Assembly: GCA_028291055.1 (NCBI GenBank) | Contig: JAQGIP010000028.1 | Span: 1-64,000 of the forward strand | Direction: 5' to 3' | Origin: Caulobacter sp. | GTDB taxonomy: Bacteria > Pseudomonadota > Alphaproteobacteria > Caulobacterales > Caulobacteraceae | Length of the DNA stretch: 64,000 nt | Shown: piece after piece, positions 16,713-24,162 of the stretch | Position numbering within the stretch: position 1 is the stretch's first letter | How the letters are laid out: each line of letters starts with the position of its first letter | Notes under the pieces: generated by a model | Told to the model about the DNA's origin: nothing | The model's input: the letters and a program-made list of their open reading frames with translations, nothing else | Databases searched by the model: none | Position numbers and translations under genes: made by a program

Positions 16713-17063
16713 CTAACTGGCCACCCTCTCCGCGTCATAGGCCTTCACCGCCGCCTTGGGGGCGATCTCGCGCCAGCGGCGTTCGATGAAGTTGCGGGCC
16801 GAGCCGGGGTGCAAATCCTCAAGGCGCGCCAGGACGGCGGGATAGTCCTTGTAGTGGGCGGTGAAGAAGAAGGTCTTGGGCTCGGCCTCCATCAGCATCT
16901 CGCGCTCGTCGAAATGCACGCCGGTGAAGACGGCGCTGGCGTCCTCCTTGCGCACGCGCGTCAGGAACTTGCCCTTCACCAGATAGGCGGGCTTGCCATA
17001 GGAGGCGCCCTCTTCGACGCCGGGGAAGCTGAGGGCGATGTCGCGGAATTCGGCGGGGGTCAT
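16713..17063 (-). CDS. MmcQ/YjbR family protein
   Basis: A 116-residue small cytoplasmic protein with the MmcQ/YjbR fold (CyaY-like). Family hallmarks are ALSFPGVEEGASYGKPAYLV at residues 10-29, the KTFFFTAHYKDYPAVLARL central strand-helix and the C-terminal IERRWREIAPKAAVKAYD. Members are annotated as possibly DNA-binding, but function is unproven. It converges on the VapC-like gene with one base between stops, and is separated from the ggt gene by 24 bases on the same side. Confidence 0.85.
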   Translation of the reverse strand: MTPAEFRDIALSFPGVEEGASYGKPAYLVKGKFLTRVRKEDASAVFTGVHFDEREMLMEAEPKTFFFTAHYKDYPAVLARLEDLHPGSARNFIERRWREIAPKAAVKAYDAERVAS

Positions 17064-17087
17064 GTCTCGTCTCTCTGACAGGGCGGC

Positions 17088-18794
17088 CTAGTAGGCCAGC
17101 GCCACGCCGTCCTTGCGCATCTCGGTGGCCGCCTCGTAGCGGCCGGGCCAGCGCTGGATGGCCTGGTAGCCGCCGAAGCCGCCGTCGCTGGGGCCCATCT
17201 TCCAGCCGAGGTCGATGAGGCCCTTGCGGGTCACCTCCGGCACGCCGCTTTCCAGGCGCAGGATGCCGACGCCCTGCTGTTCCTCGCCGGTCGGTTCGGA
17301 GGAGCCCTCATGATGCCAGCGGGGGCTGTCGCCGGCGGCCTGGAGGTCGAGGCCGTGGTCGACCATGTCGATGATGATCTGGGCCTGGCCTTGGGGCTGC
17401 ATGTCGCCGCCCATCACGCCGAAGGCCAGCCAGGGGGCGCCGTCCCTGACCGCGAAGCCGGGGATGATGGTCTGGAAGGGGCGCTTGCCCGGGGCATAGA
17501 TGTTGGGGTGGCCGTCGGTCAGCGCAAACAGTTCGCCGCGGTCCTGGAACATGAAGCCCAGCCCGTCGGGCATCAGGCCCGAGCCCATGCCGCGGTAGTT
17601 GGACTGGATGATGGAGACCATCATGCCGTCCTTGTCGGCCACCGAGAAATAGGTCGTGTCGCCGTGGCTGGGCGCCTGGCCCGGATGGACGGGGGTGAGG
17701 ATGGCGTCGGGGCGGATCAGTTTGGCGCGCTCGCGGGCGTAGTCCTTGGAGTTCAGCCAGTCGATCGGGGTCTTTGAAAAATCCGGGTCGGCGAACCAGC
17801 GGGCGCGGTCCTCGAAGGCCAGGCGCTTGGCTTCGACCTGGTGGTGGATCGAGGCCGTGGTCTGGAAGCCCATGGCCTTGAGGTCGAAGGTCTCGAGAAT
17901 GTTGAGGGCCTGCAATGTCGACAGGCCCTGGCTGTTGGGGGCCAGGCCATAGACGTCGACGCCGCGATAGTTGGTGACGATCGGCTGGGTCCATTCGCTG
18001 TGGTGGGCGGCGAGGTCGGCCTTGGTCATCCAGCCGCCGATGCGCTTGAAATAGGCCTCGATGCGGTCGGCGATCTCGCCCTGGTAGAAGGCGTCGCGGC
18101 CGCCGGCGGCGATCTTGCGGTAGGTGTCGGCCAGGGCCGGGTTGCGGAACACCTCGCCCTCGCGCGGCGTGCGGCCGTCCGGCGCCCAGATGCGCTTGAA
18201 GTTGTCGCTCTCCTCCAGCCCGTTGGCCGGATTGGTGAAGGCGCGGTAGCTACCGGCCACATAGTAGGCGACGTTCTGGGTGACCGGGGCGCCCTCTTCG
18301 GCGTGGGTGATGGCGGGCTGGAAGAGTTCGGCCCACTTCAGCTTTCCGTAACGCTGGTGGAGCGTCCACCAGGCGTCGACGGCGCCGGGCACGCTGACGC
18401 TGGTCGCGCCATACTTCCAGATATGGCCGTCGTGGGCGCGGGCCCGCTGGGTTTCCAGGGTCAGCGCGCGGGGCGAGCGGCCGGAGCCGTTGAGGCCCAC
18501 GACCCTATTGGTCTTGGGGTCCCACAGCATCACGAAGCAGTCGCCGCCGATGCCGCTGGAGATGGGCTCCAGCAGGCCCAGGCAGGCGTTGGCGGCGATG
18601 GCCGCATCGATCGCCGAGCCGCCCTTCTTCAGGGTCTCGATGGCGGCCAGGGTGGCCAGGGGATGGGCCGTGGCGGCCGCGCCGTGCACGCCCCAGGCGG
18701 CCGAGCGGCTGGCCCAGCTGGCCCCGTCGATGCGGTCGCCGCCGTGCATGTCCGGGCGCTTCAGCGGGTTGGGCGCGGGTGCGGTCTGGGCCAT
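17088..18794 (-). CDS. ggt: Gamma-glutamyltransferase, signal peptide out of frame
   Basis: A 568-residue Ntn-hydrolase precursor that should self-cleave at Thr380 (GDTTYFSVADKDG) into two subunits and transfer or hydrolyse gamma-glutamyl groups, as in glutathione. Other landmarks are ANACLGLLEPISSGIGGDCF and GMGSGLMPDGLGFMFQDRG. These enzymes are normally periplasmic. In the annotated frame translation begins at MAQTAPAPN with no signal peptide, but 57 bases further upstream an ATG (18850) with a good ribosome site reads MRRRTS and then meets TAG. Shifting one base at about 18835 restores LAALPAAAVAGSAMA leading into AQTAPAPN, a convincing signal peptide. So one base is missing in the genome or in the sequence. 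Confidence 0.9.
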   Translation of the reverse strand: MAQTAPAPNPLKRPDMHGGDRIDGASWASRSAAWGVHGAAATAHPLATLAAIETLKKGGSAIDAAIAANACLGLLEPISSGIGGDCFVMLWDPKTNRVVGLNGSGRSPRALTLETQRARAHDGHIWKYGATSVSVPGAVDAWWTLHQRYGKLKWAELFQPAITHAEEGAPVTQNVAYYVAGSYRAFTNPANGLEESDNFKRIWAPDGRTPREGEVFRNPALADTYRKIAAGGRDAFYQGEIADRIEAYFKRIGGWMTKADLAAHHSEWTQPIVTNYRGVDVYGLAPNSQGLSTLQALNILETFDLKAMGFQTTASIHHQVEAKRLAFEDRARWFADPDFSKTPIDWLNSKDYARERAKLIRPDAILTPVHPGQAPSHGDTTYFSVADKDGMMVSIIQSNYRGMGSGLMPDGLGFMFQDRGELFALTDGHPNIYAPGKRPFQTIIPGFAVRDGAPWLAFGVMGGDMQPQGQAQIIIDMVDHGLDLQAAGDSPRWHHEGSSEPTGEEQQGVGILRLESGVPEVTRKGLIDLGWKMGPSDGGFGGYQAIQRWPGRYEAATEMRKDGVALAY

Positions 18795-18916
18795 CGCCGA
18801 CCCCGCGACGGCGGCGGCGGGCAGGGCGGCTAGGAGGTGCGGCGGCGCATGACAGACCCCAGTTCGAACGTGCGGCTAGCGCCACTATAGGCGCCCCGGC
18901 GCGTGAAGCGAGAGGC

Positions 18917-19435
18917 TCAGGCGGCAGGCGTTGCGGGGGCGTCCACATACTCGGCGAAGGGACGCCGCACGCCGTTCTCGAGCCGGTAGCCCGCGTTGAT
19001 TTGGCCCCCGGTCTCGCGCTCTGGCCCGATGTCGATGTCGGCCGTGGGGAAGACCACCGTCACCCGGCCCATGACCCGCACCGCGACCATGGTGGCCCCA
19101 TCGCTGGAGGGCGCCGACCAGGCCTTGATCTGGGAATAGTAGGGCTCGCGTTTCCAGGAGAAGGGGCGCGCGGGATCCACATCGACGATCAGCCGCCGCT
19201 CCACCCCGTCGGTCCAGATCAGGAAGCCCGCGCGGTCGGGCCGCCAGTCGTCCGACAGGCCGTCCACGGTGAGGAAGGCGCACTGGAAGACGCGGCAATC
19301 AACCGGCCGGTCCTCATAGATGCCGCAACCGACCCCACGCTTGAAATGGGTGCACCATTGGCGCCGTGGCTTGTTCAAGGACACCACGCCCATCAGGTTG
19401 CAGCACAGCCCGCAATCGCCGCAGGACCCCGCCAT
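18917..19435 (-). CDS. YkgJ-type cysteine cluster protein (zinc/iron-chelating domain)
   Basis: A 172-residue protein starting with a cysteine cluster: CGDCGLCC (residues 5-12), C at WCTHF, VGCGIYEDRPVDCRVFQC. The spacing fits the YkgJ/Fe-S-oxidoreductase-like zinc/iron-chelating family. No signal peptide. ATG 19435 has GGAG eight bases upstream and is preferred to GTG 19444. A paralogue at 29197-29712 shares the cluster and the later DIDIG/DIDLG and GY(R) motifs. Function is unknown; metal binding is inferred from the cysteines. Confidence 0.82.
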   Translation of the reverse strand: MAGSCGDCGLCCNLMGVVSLNKPRRQWCTHFKRGVGCGIYEDRPVDCRVFQCAFLTVDGLSDDWRPDRAGFLIWTDGVERRLIVDVDPARPFSWKREPYYSQIKAWSAPSSDGATMVAVRVMGRVTVVFPTADIDIGPERETGGQINAGYRLENGVRRPFAEYVDAPATPAA

Positions 19436-19538
19436 ATAAGCCACTCCACACGCCCACCTATCGGGCAGAGATAGCGCCGGACATGGCCGGATGCGAGAGG
19501 GTCACTACGCAGACGCGCGCCGGATCCGGCGTCGTGAT

Positions 19539-19880
19539 CTAGTTGTCCGACCAGACCGCCATCTCGTTGCCGGCCGGATCCAGGAAATGGAACCGCCGCC
19601 CGCCCGGGAAGGCGAAGATGGGCTTTTCGATCTTGCCGCCGGCCGCCTCGACCTTGGCCTGCATGGCCTCCAGGTCGTTGGCGAACAGCACCACCACGGG
19701 CTTGACCACCCCGTCCGCCGGATCGCCGGAAAAGCCGCCGTCGAGACCTTCGCTGAAAGCCGCGTAGTCCGGCCCATAGTCGATGAAGCTCCAGCCGAAG
19801 GCCTGGGCGTAGAAGGCCTTGGTGGCGCCCACCGCGCCGCCGACCAGGTCCAAATAGTCGATCTTGCCGTCTTCACGCAT
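19539..19880 (-). CDS. VOC family protein (glyoxalase/bleomycin-resistance-like fold)
   Basis: A 113-residue single vicinal-oxygen-chelate module. Typical elements are YLDLVGGAVGATKAFYAQAFGW at the N-terminus (in parts), VVVLFANDLEAMQAKVEAAGGKI and the C-terminal GGRRFHFLDPAGNEMAVWSD with the usual metal-site glutamate position. This subgroup generally lacks a known substrate. ATG 19880 is chosen because GGAGAG lies six bases upstream; an ATG at 19892 would add four residues. Confidence 0.85.
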   Translation of the reverse strand: MREDGKIDYLDLVGGAVGATKAFYAQAFGWSFIDYGPDYAAFSEGLDGGFSGDPADGVVKPVVVLFANDLEAMQAKVEAAGGKIEKPIFAFPGGRRFHFLDPAGNEMAVWSDN

Positions 19881-19915
19881 GGCGCTCTCCAATGTTCGTC
19901 TTTTGTTCTATAGCT

Positions 19916-20605
19916 TCAGCCTGCGGCGGCGGCAAGGGCGCTCGCGCCGGGAAAGCGCCAGACGGCGGTCTTCTTGACCTCCATGTCCTCGAGCTCGCGC
20001 GTGGTCTCGACCTGATATTGGGCCAGCTTCTCCAGGCCCTGGCGCGGGAAGTAGGTGCGGCCGGGATCGCCGATCAGCACATCGGCGCCGGCGTTTCGGG
20101 CGGCCTGCAGCCAAGCCAGCACCCGGCCGGCCAGGGGCTTCTCGTAGCAGATGTCGCCGGCCAGGATGACCTCGGCGTCGGCGGGGGCGGGGGCGTCCAG
20201 CAGGTCGGTGGCGGTATAGGTCACGGCCACGCCGTTGGCCGCCGCGTTGAGGGCGATGGCCGGGCCGCAGAAGGCGTCGATGTCGGCGGCCAGCACCCCG
20301 GCCGCCCCGGCCTTCATCGCGGCGATCGCCACCAGGCCCGAGCCCGAGGCGAAATCGATCACCCGCTTGCCGGCGACGATGTCGGGATTATCCATCACGT
20401 AGCGCGCCAGGGCCTGGCCGCCGGCCCAGGCAAACGCCCAGAAGGGCGGCGGCAGGCCGATCTCCTCCAGCGCCTCCTCCGTCATCCGCCAGATCGGCGT
20501 GATTTCGTCAGCCAGGTGCAGGCGGATTTCCGGCGTGTGCGGCGGCGCCTGCAGACGGGTGTTGGCGACGATGAAGGCCGTGCGGTCGGTGATCGGGGCG
20601 GGCAT
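19916..20605 (-). CDS. Class I SAM-dependent protein methyltransferase, METTL20/ETFBKMT-like
   Basis: A 229-residue Rossmann methyltransferase resembling the electron-transfer-flavoprotein beta-subunit lysine methyltransferase (human ETFBKMT/METTL20). Shared features are PEIRLHLADE, FWAFAWAGGQALARYVMDNP, motif I VIDFASGSGLVAIAA, ADIDAFCGPAIALNA, AGDICYEKPLA and VLIGDPGRTYFP. A bacterial homologue with ETF-beta activity has been reported in Agrobacterium as far as I recall. Automatic pipelines often label such proteins ribosomal L11 methyltransferase or nicotinamide N-methylase. The etfBA genes are not in this window. Confidence 0.8.
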   Translation of the reverse strand: MPAPITDRTAFIVANTRLQAPPHTPEIRLHLADEITPIWRMTEEALEEIGLPPPFWAFAWAGGQALARYVMDNPDIVAGKRVIDFASGSGLVAIAAMKAGAAGVLAADIDAFCGPAIALNAAANGVAVTYTATDLLDAPAPADAEVILAGDICYEKPLAGRVLAWLQAARNAGADVLIGDPGRTYFPRQGLEKLAQYQVETTRELEDMEVKKTAVWRFPGASALAAAAG

Positions 20606-20768
20606 CGGGCGTCTTAGCGCGTCGAGGCGCCGATGTCGCCCAAGGGCGCGACGCGCCTCGATGAGGCCCGGACGCCGGTGGGCGCATGAAGTGGCGCGTT
20701 ATGTGCGCTATCTGGCGCGGCAGCGCGCCGCCGGATAGCGGTCGCGGGCATCGTTGCGGAGGGACGCC

Positions 20769-21206
20769 ATGGACGACCGGCTCGATATCCTCGAGGTCCT
20801 GAACCGATATCTCCACGCCGTCGATACGGGCGACATCACCGGCATCGAGGCCTGTTTCACCCCCGACGCCCAGGCGGAATACAGCGGGCGGCATGTGGGA
20901 GACACGGGCGCCGAGATCGCCGGCTACCTCGCCAAGGCCGGCATCGCAACCGGCCAGGCCTGGCGCGCCTCGACCCACGCCCTGGCCAACTGGCGCATCG
21001 ACGTGGACGGCGACCGCGCCACGGCCAGCACCCTGGTCGAAGCCATGCTGGCCGACAGCCCGCGCGGCTCGGGCCAGATCCGCCGCCGGGGGCTCAACTA
21101 TGCCGACGAACTGGTGCGCGGGATCGATGGCTGCTGGCGTATCCATCGCCGCAAGCACCGGCTGCTGTGGCATCACGCGGTCGAGGACGGGGCGATGCCG
21201 GACTGA
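20769..21206 (+). CDS. Nuclear transport factor 2-like (SnoaL-type) protein
   Basis: A 145-residue cone-shaped alpha+beta barrel protein: DILEVLNRYLHAVDTGDITGIE (in parts) is the N-terminal helix pair, then CFTPDAQAEYSG, STHALANWRIDVDGDRA and the terminal ELVRGIDGCWRIHRRK strand. Such proteins are hydroxylating dioxygenase small subunits, dehydratases, isomerases or simple binding domains; this one cannot be assigned. The ATG at 20769 has GGAGGG ahead of it. It faces away from the methyltransferase gene across 160 bases. Confidence 0.8.
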   Translation: MDDRLDILEVLNRYLHAVDTGDITGIEACFTPDAQAEYSGRHVGDTGAEIAGYLAKAGIATGQAWRASTHALANWRIDVDGDRATASTLVEAMLADSPRGSGQIRRRGLNYADELVRGIDGCWRIHRRKHRLLWHHAVEDGAMPD

Positions 21207-21231
21207 GCGGCCCGCGCCGTTGGGGCGTGAA

Positions 21232-22212
21232 CTAGCCCTTGGCCGACGCCATGCGCAGCACTTCAGGATAGCCGCTGGCCGTCAGCATGCGCGGCGTGAC
21301 GCCCTTCTTCTCCAGCATCCGGCTGACCTTGGGCAGGCTCCAGCAGGGCAGGTGCATGAACATGTGATGCTCGCAGTGGTAGTTGACGAAATAGGGCGCG
21401 ATCACCAGCCGCTCGATGGGGCCGACCTTGGTGGTGCGGGCCTGGCGCAGGGGGTCGGGTTCGCCCTCGGCGATGCAGGCGTGTTCGGCGATGTTGCGGA
21501 AGCGCGTGACCAGCGGATACCAGGTCGCCATCGGCACGATCCACAGCAGCGGATAGGCCCACCAGACGCCCAGGGCGATCAGGGCCGCGAGCAGGATGGC
21601 GTTGACGATCAGGAAGTGGCTCCAGAAGCCGAGCACGCCCCTGGCGGTCTTTTGCCAGGCCACGCCCTTCTTCGCGCCGGTCCTGAAGGCGTCGAGGCTG
21701 GGCTGGATGCGCTGCTTGTAAAAGGTCTGGCCGGTCAGGTCGCGGATGGCCTTGCGCACCAGGCTGTCGCGGGTGGTGGGGAAGGGCTTGGACAGGCCCA
21801 GGTCCGGGTCCTCCGACTGCTGGGCGAACTTGTGGTGGCTCAGGTGATAGTCGCGGTAGCGGGCCAGGTTGGCGTTGGTCGGCGCCCCGGTCAGCCACTC
21901 GCCGATCCAGTCGTTGACCTTGAGGTTGGGATGCAGACAGCCGTGGGCGCCGTCGTGCATCAGGATGGCCAGCCCCAGCTGCCGTGCGCCGATGACCATG
22001 ATGGCGGCCAGCACGGCCAGCGGCTTCAGCCAGACCAGCCACAGCGGCATGGGCGCCTCGACTGCCCAGACGGCAAGGGCGCCCGCGGCCAGGATGGTGG
22101 CCCAGCAGTGGACGATCAGCCATAGCCCCTTCCAGGACGAGCGCGCCGACAGCGGCGCCCATTCGGCGTCGGTGAAGAAGTCCTTGGCTTTGACACGGGC
22201 GGCAACGGGCAT
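21232..22212 (-). CDS. Membrane fatty acid desaturase family protein
   Basis: A 326-residue integral-membrane di-iron enzyme with the three histidine boxes: HDGAH (86-90), HLSHH (123-127) and HCEHH near residue 257, the last in YFVNYHCEHHMFMHLP. Four hydrophobic helices lie at about 30-50, 58-80 and two between 185 and 220. It probably introduces a double bond into acyl-lipids or hydroxylates a related lipid, using ferredoxin or cytochrome electrons. The ATG at 22212 fits the family N-terminus. Confidence 0.9.
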   Translation of the reverse strand: MPVAARVKAKDFFTDAEWAPLSARSSWKGLWLIVHCWATILAAGALAVWAVEAPMPLWLVWLKPLAVLAAIMVIGARQLGLAILMHDGAHGCLHPNLKVNDWIGEWLTGAPTNANLARYRDYHLSHHKFAQQSEDPDLGLSKPFPTTRDSLVRKAIRDLTGQTFYKQRIQPSLDAFRTGAKKGVAWQKTARGVLGFWSHFLIVNAILLAALIALGVWWAYPLLWIVPMATWYPLVTRFRNIAEHACIAEGEPDPLRQARTTKVGPIERLVIAPYFVNYHCEHHMFMHLPCWSLPKVSRMLEKKGVTPRMLTASGYPEVLRMASAKG

Positions 22213-22288
22213 GCCGCCATTGTCTCACCTTGTCCGGGGTTTGGGTAGAATGACGCGGCGTCACGCCATCCTTTGGCGCCTGCCGTCC

Positions 22289-22834
22289 CTAGGCCGCCAG
22301 GGCCTTGTCGATGGCCCCCACCAGGCGCGGATCGTCGGCGGCGATGTCGGGGGAAAATCGGGCGACGACCTGGCCGTCCTTGCCGATCAGGAACTTCTCG
22401 AAGTTCCACAACACCTCGCCCATCGGGCTGGTCTGGATGCCATAGCCCTTCAGCCGCTCGCGCATCGGGCCCTCGCCGATGGCGGTGGGCTGGGCCTCGG
22501 TCAGGGCCTTGTAGAGCGGGTGGCGCTCATCCCCGCGCACGGTGATCTTTTCGAACATCGGGAAGGTGACGTCGTAGGTCAGCGAGCAGAAGCTGGCGAT
22601 CTCGTCGTTCGTGCCCGGCTCCTGGCCGTTGAAATCGTTGGCGGGGAAGCCCAGAACCTCCAGGCCCTGGTCCCGGCGCTCGGCATAGAGGCCCTGCAGC
22701 CCCTCATATTGCGGCGTCAGCCCGCACTTGGAGGCGACATTGACCACCAGGATCACCTTGCCGGCATAGTCGGCCAGGCTGGCGTCGCCGCCATCGATGC
22801 GCTTGAGCGGCAGGGTGGCGAGCGAGGCGGTCAT
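22289..22834 (-). CDS. Glutathione peroxidase family protein
   Basis: A 181-residue thiol peroxidase. The active site is VNVASKCGLTPQY with Cys37 in place of selenocysteine, followed by the conserved Gln in LGFPANDFNGQEPG and the Trp in WNFEKFLIG. It reduces hydrogen and lipid hydroperoxides, most likely with thioredoxin or glutathione in the cytoplasm. No signal peptide. Proximity to the desaturase gene (77 bases apart, same strand) would suit repair of lipid peroxides, but that is inference. Confidence 0.92.
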   Translation of the reverse strand: MTASLATLPLKRIDGGDASLADYAGKVILVVNVASKCGLTPQYEGLQGLYAERRDQGLEVLGFPANDFNGQEPGTNDEIASFCSLTYDVTFPMFEKITVRGDERHPLYKALTEAQPTAIGEGPMRERLKGYGIQTSPMGEVLWNFEKFLIGKDGQVVARFSPDIAADDPRLVGAIDKALAA

Positions 22835-22922
22835 GGGTGGGCTCCGGGTCTGGAAGGAAGTGCGACCCTAACGCCGGGACGCGCCCCGCCGCCAGCACGG
22901 TTTGGCGGCGGCAGTGAACGCC

Positions 22923-23852
22923 TCAAAGCACCGGACGCCACATGCCGGCGACCAGGGCCACGAACAGCAGCAGGCCGGCCCAGCTGTTGGATTTGAACAA
23001 CGCCAGCGCGCGGGCCGGATCGTCCAGCTTCAGCCGCGCCGCCTGACGCGACAGGTGGACGGCGTAGAGGGCGGCGGGGGGCAGGAACAGCGGGCCCAGC
23101 TGCCCGATCCAGGCGGCGGCCATGGCGAGGGCGAAGGCCGCGGCGTAAAAACCCAACACGGCCCTCGGCGCCGCGGCGCCCAGCCGGCGGGCCGAGGACT
23201 TCACCCCGGCCAGGGCGTCGTCCTCGATGTCCTGCACCGCGTAGATGGTGTCGTAGCCCAGGGTCCAGAACAGCCCGCCCGCATAGAGCAGGCCGGCGCT
23301 GACGCTCACGCTCCCCGTGGCCGCCGCATAGCCCAGCAGGGCGCCCCAGTTGAAGGTCAGGCCCAGCCACGCCTGCGGCCACCAGGTGATGCGTTTCATG
23401 AAGGGATAGGCGGCAACGAGGGCCAGGGACGCGAAGCCCAGGAGGATGGCGGTCAGCGGCAGGGTGATGAGGATCAGGAAGGCCGCCAGGCAACAGCCGA
23501 TGACGAAGGCCCAGGCCTGCTTGACGCTGATCTGTCCGGCGGGGATGGGGCGTAGCGCCGTGCGCGTGACCTTGGCGTCGATGTCGCGGTCGACGATGTC
23601 GTTGTAGGCGCAGCCGGCGGCGCGCATCAGCGCCGCGCCCAGGAAGAAGAGCGCCAGCAGGATCGGGTCCGGCCAATGCCCCTTCTCGGCGGCGGCCAGC
23701 GCGAGGCCCTGCCAGCCCGGCAGCATCAGCAGCCAGATGCCGGCGGGACGATCGAAGCGGCCGAGCTTGAGCCACGGCCGCAGGGGCGCGGGCGCATAGC
23801 GATCGACCCAGTTGGTCGGGGCGGCATCGGGAAGGATGGCGTCGGACGTCAT
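22923..23852 (-). CDS. ubiA: 4-hydroxybenzoate octaprenyltransferase
   Basis: A 309-residue UbiA prenyltransferase with eight or nine membrane helices. The two aspartate-rich motifs are NDIVDRDIDAKV and DIEDDALAGVKSSARRLG. RPAGIWLLMLPGWQGL and RPIPAGQIS are also typical. It attaches the polyprenyl tail to 4-hydroxybenzoate in ubiquinone synthesis, upstream of the UbiD step encoded at 14432-15964. The ATG at 23852 overlaps the stop of a small upstream reading frame (ATGA), indicating translational coupling; the longer open frame upstream is not coding. Confidence 0.93.
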   Translation of the reverse strand: MTSDAILPDAAPTNWVDRYAPAPLRPWLKLGRFDRPAGIWLLMLPGWQGLALAAAEKGHWPDPILLALFFLGAALMRAAGCAYNDIVDRDIDAKVTRTALRPIPAGQISVKQAWAFVIGCCLAAFLILITLPLTAILLGFASLALVAAYPFMKRITWWPQAWLGLTFNWGALLGYAAATGSVSVSAGLLYAGGLFWTLGYDTIYAVQDIEDDALAGVKSSARRLGAAAPRAVLGFYAAAFALAMAAAWIGQLGPLFLPPAALYAVHLSRQAARLKLDDPARALALFKSNSWAGLLLFVALVAGMWRPVL

Positions 23853-24025
23853 CCGTTTCGGCGTCGCTTCGGAGAGACGAGATCGGCGAGCCAGACGATC
23901 AACAGGATCAGACCGAAGACGGATCCGACGTTTCGGCCACCTGTCGTGTTGTCGAAACCGGCATTGAGCTTCTGCCAGAATCCTTGCGGCGGCCGTGTGT
24001 CGCTGGACTGTTCGTCGAGGATCAT
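23849..24025 (-). CDS. Small single-pass membrane protein, unknown, coupled to ubiA
   Basis: A 58-residue reading frame starting at ATG 24025 with AGGGCAG upstream. It has a polar N-terminus (ILDEQSSDTRPPQGFWQKL), then a hydrophobic helix VFGLILLIVWLADLV and a basic end SPKRRRNG, as expected for a small inner-membrane protein with a cytoplasmic C-terminus. Its stop overlaps the ubiA start (ATGA). I do not recognise a family. The evidence is the clean topology and the coupling; conservation was not checked. Confidence 0.5.
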   Translation of the reverse strand: MILDEQSSDTRPPQGFWQKLNAGFDNTTGGRNVGSVFGLILLIVWLADLVSPKRRRNG

Positions 24026-24162
24026 TGGCTGCCCTGGTCGCTGCGTGAGAGTGGATGTGCCACGCCCGCGCCTGTGGCTCAACGGCCAGCCTTGCGTGAA
24101 AAGCAAACCCACGACCTCCCCGGACGCAGCGGCAGAGCCTATCTAGCCGCGCGAGGGCAATC

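Noticed and set aside
22289-22834. Possible selenocysteine in the glutathione peroxidase
   Set aside because: The active-site codon is an ordinary cysteine codon (TGC) and no UGA is involved.
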